10,275 nucleotides of DNA from Chloroflexota bacterium (GTDB lineage: Bacteria; Chloroflexota; Limnocylindria; Limnocylindrales; CSP1-4). The DNA lies in NCBI GenBank assembly GCA_021785115.1, contig JAJYGO010000258.1, positions 1-10,275 of the forward strand, in the 5' to 3' direction. The notes under the pieces are model-generated. The model made no database searches, had not been told where the DNA came from, and saw only the letters and a list, made by a program, of their open reading frames with translations. This document shows positions 6,221 to 10,275 of the stretch, piece by piece. Each line of letters starts with the position of its first letter. Position 1 is the stretch's first letter. A program made the translations under genes and the position numbers.

Positions 6221-6583
6221 GGCGAGCGCGCGGTTGACCGCCTGCGCCACCGCCGGAGTGGTCTCCGACAGAGCGGCGAAGATCCCTCCGGTGTGGAACC
6301 AGCGGGCTCCCTCCTCCTCGAAGATCGCGTCCCAGTCCACGTCGTCCGCCCGCAGCTGCGAGACGGCCGTGTGGCCGCGGTCGTAGCAGCCGAGCGGCGC
6401 GCGGATGCCGAAGCAGCGCGCCAGGCCGCGCGCGACGTTGTACTCGCCGCCACCCTCTCAGGCGCGGAACGAGCGGGCCGTCGCGATGCGCTCCTCGCCC
6501 GGGTCGAGGCGCAGCATCACCTCGCCCAGGGCCACCGGGTCCCAGCGCCGTTCCTCGGCCGCCGGGATGTCCAGCACGCCCAC
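6221..6583 (-). pseudogene. Decayed 2-keto-3-deoxygluconate kinase (PfkB family)
   Basis: Remnant of a PfkB-type KDG kinase, the enzyme that makes KDPG for the adjacent aldolase. The GTG start at 6583 has GGGAGGA upstream and lies 11 nt after the aldolase stop. The first 41 codons look intact (WDPVALGEVMLRLDPGEERI, then TARSFRA). A TGA at 6458-6460 then sits where relatives have the Trp of FRVWEGGGEYNVARGL; the frame resumes at once with EGGGEYNVARGL. After CFGIRAPLGC it joins directly to YDRGHTAVSQLR, skipping roughly 60-70 codons in frame. Homology continues through DWDAIFEEEGARWFHTGG and ends near ALSETTPAVAQAVNRALA, so the C-terminal catalytic (GAGD) region is gone. About 120 of an expected 330-350 codons remain; it cannot make an active kinase. 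Confidence 0.85.
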
Positions 6584-6594
6584 CTCGTCCTCCC

Positions 6595-7257
6595 TCAGCG
6601 ACCGCCCGATGCCGCGATCCGCTCCCCGCGGGCGGCGGCGACGATGGCCACTGCCTCGGCCGTGAGGCGCGTGACGGCGGCGAAGTCGCGCGCGGCGAGG
6701 AGGTCTGGCCTCACCATCCAGCTGCCGCCGCACGCCACCACCTGCGGTAGCGCCAGGTACGCGGCCAGGTTGGCCGGCGAGATCCCGCCGGTCGGGACCC
6801 AGCGCACGCGATGGTACGGGCCCGCGTAGGCCTTGAGCGTCGCCACCCCGCCGAACTGCTCGGCGGGGAAGAACTTCACGAGCTCGATCCCGCGCGCCAG
6901 CGCGATCTCGACATCGGAGGGCGTGGCCGCGCCGGGCAGCATCGGGACGTCGCGTTCGAGCACGTGGTCGATCACGGCCGGGTTCGTGCCGGGAGCCACG
7001 ACGAACTGTGCGCCCGCGTCGATCGCGAGGTCGGCCTGGCGGGTCGTGAGCACGGTCCCGGCCCCCAGCAGGAACTCCGGGAAGCGCTGCCGGATGAGCG
7101 GCAGCGCGGCCGCGGCCGCGTCGGTGCGGAAGGTGATCTCGGCGCAGGCGAGGCCGCCCTCGAGCAGCGCCTCCGCCAGCGGCACCGCCAGCGCGGCATC
7201 GGGCAGGGCAACGACGGGGATGACGCCGATCTGCTGGAATCGATCGGGCAGGGTCAT
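6595..7257 (-). CDS. eda: KDPG/KHG aldolase (2-dehydro-3-deoxyphosphogluconate aldolase)
   Basis: 220-residue class I aldolase of the Eda family, cleaving 2-keto-3-deoxy-6-phosphogluconate to pyruvate and glyceraldehyde 3-phosphate; many members also act on 4-hydroxy-2-oxoglutarate. The Schiff-base lysine K128 lies in ELVKFFPAEQFGG. E40 and R44 (CAEITFRTD) and T68 (GAGTVLT) match E. coli Eda Glu45, Arg49 and Thr73, all with the same 5-residue offset as K128 to Lys133. The phosphate-binding turn PTGGIS and the late GGSWM motif are also present. Length is normal. The ATG overlaps the stop of a possible 35-codon leader ORF (ATGA), and no good ribosome binding site precedes it, so initiation may depend on coupling. 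The downstream kinase gene is a pseudogene, so KDPG must come from elsewhere or a different 2-keto acid is used. Confidence 0.94.
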   Translation of the reverse strand: MTLPDRFQQIGVIPVVALPDAALAVPLAEALLEGGLACAEITFRTDAAAAALPLIRQRFPEFLLGAGTVLTTRQADLAIDAGAQFVVAPGTNPAVIDHVLERDVPMLPGAATPSDVEIALARGIELVKFFPAEQFGGVATLKAYAGPYHRVRWVPTGGISPANLAAYLALPQVVACGGSWMVRPDLLAARDFAAVTRLTAEAVAIVAAARGERIAASGGR

Positions 7258-7361
7258 GCGCCGCGACCCGCGAACAGCAGGGTGGCGCCTCCTGGCGCCA
7301 CCGGCCCCTTGAAGGCCTGGCGTCTCACGCCTGCCCGGTCGAGTCTCGTGTCGCTAGCCAT
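7254..7361 (-). CDS. Possible 35-residue leader ORF upstream of eda
   Basis: ATG at 7361 preceded by a good site (GAGAGGAG, read leftward). The frame runs 35 codons and ends in an ATGA overlap with the eda start. The predicted peptide begins MASDTRLDRAGVRRQAF and ends TLLFAGRGA; I recognise no family. It contains a perfect 9-bp inverted repeat (7281-7302). The aldolase's own start lacks a clear ribosome binding site, so translating this ORF could load ribosomes onto eda. It could instead be the stump of another gene lost from this operon, as happened to the kinase. Confidence 0.45.
   Translation of the reverse strand: MASDTRLDRAGVRRQAFKGPVAPGGATLLFAGRGA
7281..7302. repeat. Perfect 9-bp inverted repeat (hairpin) before eda
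   Basis: GGTGGCGCC (7281-7289) and GGCGCCACC (7294-7302) are exact inverted copies around a TCCT loop. It lies about 25 nt upstream of the eda start, inside the small leader ORF. It could act as an mRNA hairpin affecting eda translation or as a protein-binding palindrome. No T tract follows on either strand, so an intrinsic terminator is unlikely. Confidence 0.6.
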
Positions 7362-7432
7362 GTGCTCCTCTCACGCAGTGGGCCGCCCGTCCAGCGGCCA
7401 GCCGCCATTCCCCCGGTCCCGAGTCGCCAGGG

Positions 7433-8128
7433 CTACGTCCCTTCGCCCGTACCGCCTCCCGTCATCACCGCAGACGCGCGTGCTTCCTCCAGATACGCGG
7501 AAGCCGTGACCCGCGAGATGCGCAGGGCGCGCGCCACGCGGTCGATGGCGCGCTTGACCAGGAATCCGCCCCTGTCATCGAGGTACCGGATCACCGAGAC
7601 CTTCTCGTCGCGGGTCATGGCCGTGACCGGTACGCCGACCCGTGCGATGCCCTGGCGCACGAGGTCGTCGAGCACCTCCCCGATGTCCGTCCGGAACGTC
7701 TCGTCGACCTCGATGTCTCCATCGCCGACGAGCTCCTGCAGGGCGTCACGGGCATGCGCGTAGGCGCGCACGTCGAGGTTGATGCATAGCGCGCCGATCA
7801 GCTCGCCGCGGCTGTTCCGGAAGTAGATCGAGGAAGAGCGCAACTCGCGCCCGTCCGGTGTCCGCGTGCGGTAGTTGAAGCGGTCGGGATTGGCGTCGCC
7901 GGTCTTCAGCGCCTCCAGGCCCAGGTTCGTCGTCGGGCCCCCGACCCGCCGGCCCGTGACCTGGCCGTTCTCGATCCAGACGATCGTGCTGCCGAGGCGA
8001 TCCCAGGCATGCAGGTCATGCAGGACGACCTCGCACCTGGGGCCGACCGTGAGGGCGATCGCCTTCATGATCGGCACGAGCAGATCACGCAGGTCGGAGA
8101 TGTCCTCGATCGGAACGCCAGCCGCCAC
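7433..8128 (-). CDS. YheO/DauR-like transcriptional regulator (PAS + HTH)
   Basis: 231-residue regulator with a YheO-type PAS domain (about residues 10-125) and a C-terminal helix-turn-helix (about 171-218). The sensor part shows GPRCEVVLHDL, GRRVGGPTTNLGLEALK, RFNYRTRTPDGRELRSSSIY and GALCINLDV, all hallmarks of this family. The DNA-binding part shows MTRDEKVSVIRYLDDRGGF and RALRISRVTASAYLEEARA. DauR, a studied member, controls D-arginine catabolism, so the effector is a small metabolite, unknown here. I prefer GTG at 8128, with GAGG 7 nt before it and a normal N-terminal length, over TTG at 8164, which has no site and lies about where transcription is predicted to begin. It probably heads the leftward eda operon, 71 nt upstream of the leader ORF. 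Confidence 0.9.
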   Translation of the reverse strand: MAAGVPIEDISDLRDLLVPIMKAIALTVGPRCEVVLHDLHAWDRLGSTIVWIENGQVTGRRVGGPTTNLGLEALKTGDANPDRFNYRTRTPDGRELRSSSIYFRNSRGELIGALCINLDVRAYAHARDALQELVGDGDIEVDETFRTDIGEVLDDLVRQGIARVGVPVTAMTRDEKVSVIRYLDDRGGFLVKRAIDRVARALRISRVTASAYLEEARASAVMTGGGTGEGT

Positions 8129-8166
8129 GTCGAAACCTCGATCGCCGGGCGCGCGGCTGAACAAGA

Positions 8167-8195
8167 ATCAGACACACTTGACGAAACGCTGTCAG
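8167..8195 (-). promoter_or_regulatory. Possible promoter of the YheO-like regulator
   Basis: Read leftward, CTGACA (8190-8195) matches the -35 consensus at five of six positions and TCTGAT (8167-8172) matches the -10 at four of six, with exactly 17 bp between them. Transcription would start near 8160, giving a leader of about 32 nt to the GTG at 8128. The -10 is weak, so this is tentative. Confidence 0.35.
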
Positions 8196-8415
8196 CCGGC
8201 AGGCGCACCCCCAAGGGCCGGATGGCCCGTATCGGCCGCCCGTCCACCACTTGCGGGGCTGGCAGGCTCATCGCCGCCACCGGCCTCCGGGCGCGGGGCG
8301 TAGCGTCAAATACGGGACGTTCGCCGTCTACGCACGTGCATTTCCTCGCCCGCTGCTGAGCCGCATGCCTGCGTGTTTCCTGGCGTCCTGCGGCCGCGCT
8401 CCTGCAGATACCCGC

Positions 8416-8424
8416 TGCTACTAT
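8416..8424 (+). promoter_or_regulatory. Possible extended -10 promoter for the GNAT gene
   Basis: TGCTACTAT is an extended -10 pattern (TGn then TACTAT, five of six matches to TATAAT). There is no clear -35 at the right distance, which extended -10 promoters can do without. Transcription would start near 8431, about 45 nt before the ATG at 8476. Confidence 0.3.
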
Positions 8425-8475
8425 TTCTGGAGAAGAGCCCGCAAGGGTTCGCAAATCGGCGATCGGAGTGCGCGG

Positions 8476-9333
8476 ATGGGCGTCACGATTCGTGAGGCTG
8501 TTGACGACGATTGGCAGGAGTGCGGGCGCATCTGCTACGAGGCATTCGCAACACTCGCGGCGCGCCACGGGTTCCCGCCGGACTTCCCGACCGTCGCGGC
8601 GGCGGCCGAGCCCATCAGGTATCTCATCAATCATCCGCATATCTACGGGGTGGTCGCCGAAGACGACGGCCGAATCCTGGGCAGCAATTTCCTGGACGAG
8701 CGATCGATCATCTCGGCGATCGGTCCCATCAGCGTCGATCCGACCGCACAGAACCACCAGGTCGGTCGCGCGCTGATGGACGCCGTGCTGGACCGGGCCG
8801 CCGCGCGTCCAGCTGCCGGGGTCCGGCTGCTCCAGATCGCGTACCACAACCGGTCCCTGAGCCTGTACGCGAAGCTGGGCATGGACGTTCGCGGGTCGTT
8901 TGCGGCCATGCACGGGGAACCGCTCGGGCTCGCCCTGCCCGGGTACACCGTTCGCGCGGCCACGAGTCTCGACGAAGCCGCCTGCAACGCCCTCTGCGTG
9001 CGGGTGCACGGCCACGATCGGTCGGGCGAGCTCCGGGAGGCGATCGCGAGCGGCACGGCGATGGTGGTGGAGCGCCTTGGCGGGATCACCGGCTACACCA
9101 CTGGCATCACGTACTTCACCCACTCGGTGGCGGAGACCAACGACGACCTCCAGGCGCTCATCGGCGCCGCGGCGGACTTCGGCACGCCGGGCTTCCTGGT
9201 CCCCCTGGCCAACACCCAGCTTTTTCGCTGGTGCCTCGCCCACCGACTGCGGGTCTTCTTCGTCCTGAACATGATGACGATCGGCCTTTACCAGGAACCC
9301 AGGGGCGCATACATGCCCTCCGTGGGCTACTGA
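8476..9333 (+). CDS. GNAT-family acetyltransferase with two GNAT-like domains
   Basis: 285-residue protein. Domain 1 (residues 1-140) has the GNAT order: TIREAVDDDW start, GVVAEDDGRILGSNFL, then motif A at 82-100 (IGPISVDPTAQNHQVGRAL) and motif B around 122-136 (AYHNRSLSLYAKLGM). The acetyl-CoA loop is unusual: relatives read QxxGxG, here QNHQVG, so the first glycine is Gln. Domain 2 (about 145-285) starts GYTVRAATSLDEAAC and ends RWCLAHRLRVFF, then GLYQEPRGAYMPSVGY, a C-terminal arrangement shared with two-domain GNATs. The start is ATG at 8476, with GGAG (8465-8468) 7 nt before it; the open frame reaches further upstream without a site or homology. Substrate (small molecule or protein amine) is unknown. 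It converges on an ABC permease gene and has no obvious partner. Confidence 0.87.
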   Translation: MGVTIREAVDDDWQECGRICYEAFATLAARHGFPPDFPTVAAAAEPIRYLINHPHIYGVVAEDDGRILGSNFLDERSIISAIGPISVDPTAQNHQVGRALMDAVLDRAAARPAAGVRLLQIAYHNRSLSLYAKLGMDVRGSFAAMHGEPLGLALPGYTVRAATSLDEAACNALCVRVHGHDRSGELREAIASGTAMVVERLGGITGYTTGITYFTHSVAETNDDLQALIGAAADFGTPGFLVPLANTQLFRWCLAHRLRVFFVLNMMTIGLYQEPRGAYMPSVGY

Positions 9334-9350
9334 TCGGATCCTGGCGGGCG

Positions 9351-9389
9351 GTGACGGCGTCCTGCGACCGCGGCGCCGGATGCCGTCAC
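9351..9389. terminator. Hairpin between convergent genes, possible two-way terminator
   Basis: GTGACGGCGTCC (9351-9362) pairs with GGATGCCGTCAC (9378-9389) over 12 bp with one G-T mismatch (a G-U pair in the plus-strand RNA), around a 15-nt GC-rich loop. It lies 18 nt after the GNAT stop and its right arm includes the permease stop codon. There is no T tract on either side, so it would have to work by structure alone, or serve as an mRNA end stabiliser for both transcripts. Confidence 0.45.
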
Positions 9390-10275
9390 GACTCCGACGT
9401 CACGCGCGTGTAGGCGGCCGCGACGGCCACGATGATCGCTCCGAACAGGATCTGGTTGACGGCCTCCGGGTAGCCCAGGGACGACAGGAGCGAGGTGATC
9501 ACGGTGAGGATCAGCGCGCCGACGATCGTCCCGCCGTAGCCGCCCCGGCCGCCCATGATGGACGTCCCGCCGATCACCGCGGCCGCAACGGACGGCAGGA
9601 CCGCGCTGTTCACGAGCGACACGCTCGCCACGTTCGTGTAGCCCGAGTAAAGGAACCCGGCGACCGCCGCAAGCAGCGCGGAGATGACGTACAGCACGAC
9701 GATGATCTGCCAGGACCGGGCGCCCGACAGGCGCGCCGCGACCGGGTTGTCGCCGATCGCGAAGAGCAGACGGCCGTACCCGGTGCGCCTGAGGCCCAGC
9801 AGGACGACGGCCGCCACCGGCACGAAGACCAGGAGGTCGTACGGCACCACGTCGCCGAGGGCCCGGGACCCCAGCCACCGCAGCTCTGGCGGGACGCCGA
9901 CCGAGGTCTGGATCGTCTGCAGCTGCCAGAAGTTGGCCATCCCGAGAACCACCAGGCTCATGCCCAGTGTCACGATCAGCGGGTGGACCCGGAAGACGCC
10001 GACACCGATGCCGGTCACCAGTCCGGCCAGCGCCGCGGCGACGAGCGCCACGGCGATCCCGAAGGGCGTTCCCGGCCCGGAGGCGAGCGACGCCACCACG
10101 AAACCCGACATGGACGCGACGGCGCCGACGGAAAGGTCGATGCCGCCGGTGAGCATCGTCAGTGTCTGACACGCGCCGAGGAGCGCCAGGGGGACTGCGG
10201 CGCGGAGGATGATCCCCGCCCACGAGGGGTCGACGACGCCGGGTCGTACGACGTCGCTCGCGGCGATCAGGGCGA
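9386..10275 (-). CDS. Sugar ABC transporter permease, RbsC/CUT2 type (partial)
   Basis: Inner-membrane permease of the BPD_transp_2 family (ribose, xylose, galactose and related importers). 295 residues are visible; the N-terminus lies beyond the right edge, and the frame is open to it, beginning about ALIAASDVVRPG. Seen: GGIDLSVGA at about residues 43-51, the characteristic family motif; HPLIVTLGMSLVVLGMANF; the cytoplasmic-loop signature GDNPVAARLSG that contacts the ATPase; and IGGTSIMGGRGGYGGTIVGA near the C-terminus. Several hydrophobic helices separate these. The family is about 310-340 residues, so only a short N-terminal piece is missing. It ends at a TGA inside a hairpin shared with the convergent GNAT gene, so it is the last gene of its operon; ATPase and binding-protein genes would be expected off the window. 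The transported sugar cannot be told. Confidence 0.93.
   Translation of the reverse strand, partial: ALIAASDVVRPGVVDPSWAGIILRAAVPLALLGACQTLTMLTGGIDLSVGAVASMSGFVVASLASGPGTPFGIAVALVAAALAGLVTGIGVGVFRVHPLIVTLGMSLVVLGMANFWQLQTIQTSVGVPPELRWLGSRALGDVVPYDLLVFVPVAAVVLLGLRRTGYGRLLFAIGDNPVAARLSGARSWQIIVVLYVISALLAAVAGFLYSGYTNVASVSLVNSAVLPSVAAAVIGGTSIMGGRGGYGGTIVGALILTVITSLLSSLGYPEAVNQILFGAIIVAVAAAYTRVTSES

Larger units (their letters stand above)
8129..8475. other. Non-coding divergent region between regulator and GNAT gene
   Basis: 347 nt between two divergent starts. The frames open across it have no supported starts and no family resemblance. It contains candidate promoters for both genes and a locally less G+C-rich patch around 8300-8345 and 8405-8430. 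I see no tRNA, riboswitch-like structure, or repeat of note. Confidence 0.55.

Noticed and set aside
6458..6460. TGA read through as Trp or selenocysteine in the kinase remnant
   Set aside because: Other genes in the window use TGA as a normal stop, no recoding hairpin was noticed, and the gene also has a deletion and a missing C-terminus, so plain decay explains it.
5615..7304. 14-bp sequence CCTGGCGCCACCGG present at 5615-5628 and 7291-7304
   Set aside because: A match of this length between two sites is expected by chance in about 10 kb of GC-rich DNA, and the surrounding sequence differs.
8065..9243. 392-codon leftward open frame over the GNAT gene
   Set aside because: Antisense shadow without motifs; the GNAT domains and ribosome binding site are on the plus strand.
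9327..10223. 298-codon leftward frame overlapping the ABC permease
   Set aside because: Arg/Gly-rich out-of-frame shadow; the true frame gives hydrophobic segments and the GGIDLSVG motif.

Overview
The window is G+C-rich bacterial chromosome with strongly G/C-biased third codon positions, GTG starts, short 4-nt gene overlaps and good Shine-Dalgarno sites. The gene content (molybdenum hydroxylases with a CoxG-type protein, FCD-type GntR regulator, CUT2 sugar ABC permease, KDG/KDPG enzymes) is typical of soil or sediment Chloroflexota or Actinobacteria. I cannot decide between these from sequence alone. No rRNA, tRNA, CRISPR array, transposase or phage gene was seen.

Left part (1-6103). A divergent pair is separated by a 120-nt control region. 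A small ABM-fold (antibiotic biosynthesis monooxygenase-like) protein reads leftward (261-548). A tightly packed operon reads rightward: FadR/FCD-type GntR regulator (669-1427), CoxG/SRPBCC protein (1424-1918), FAD subunit (1915-2766), 2Fe-2S subunit (2768-3253), and a molybdopterin-binding subunit split into two separate genes (3250-4602 and 4605-5600). A cupin gene (5693-6103) follows after 92 nt. Together these encode an FAD/2Fe-2S/Mo-cytosine-dinucleotide hydroxylase of the xanthine dehydrogenase family. Its active-site loop reads AMRGFG and lacks the cysteine loop of true CO dehydrogenase, so it probably hydroxylates an unidentified organic, possibly heteroaromatic, substrate. The split large subunit recalls the NdhL/NdhM arrangement of Eubacterium barkeri nicotinate dehydrogenase. 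The control region holds a TGGTCTTACCA palindrome, a near-consensus sigma70-type promoter with a 17-bp spacer, and a phased array of ACCA half-sites, which suggests the GntR protein controls its own operon and perhaps the divergent gene.

Middle part (6221-8128, leftward). A YheO/DauR-like PAS-HTH regulator (7433-8128) precedes a possible 35-codon leader ORF containing a perfect 9-bp hairpin. The leader overlaps an intact KDPG/KHG aldolase (eda, 6595-7257) by ATGA. Next comes a decayed 2-keto-3-deoxygluconate kinase (kdgK, 6221-6583), broken by a Trp-to-TGA stop, an internal in-frame deletion and loss of its C-terminal portion. This looks like a sugar-acid degradation operon that has lost its kinase.

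Right part (8129-10275). A mostly non-coding 347-nt stretch carries candidate promoters for the regulator and for a tandem-domain GNAT acetyltransferase (8476-9333). The GNAT gene converges on the 3' end of a ribose/CUT2-type ABC permease (9386 to the window edge, truncated at its N-terminus), and a strong hairpin lies between the two stops.
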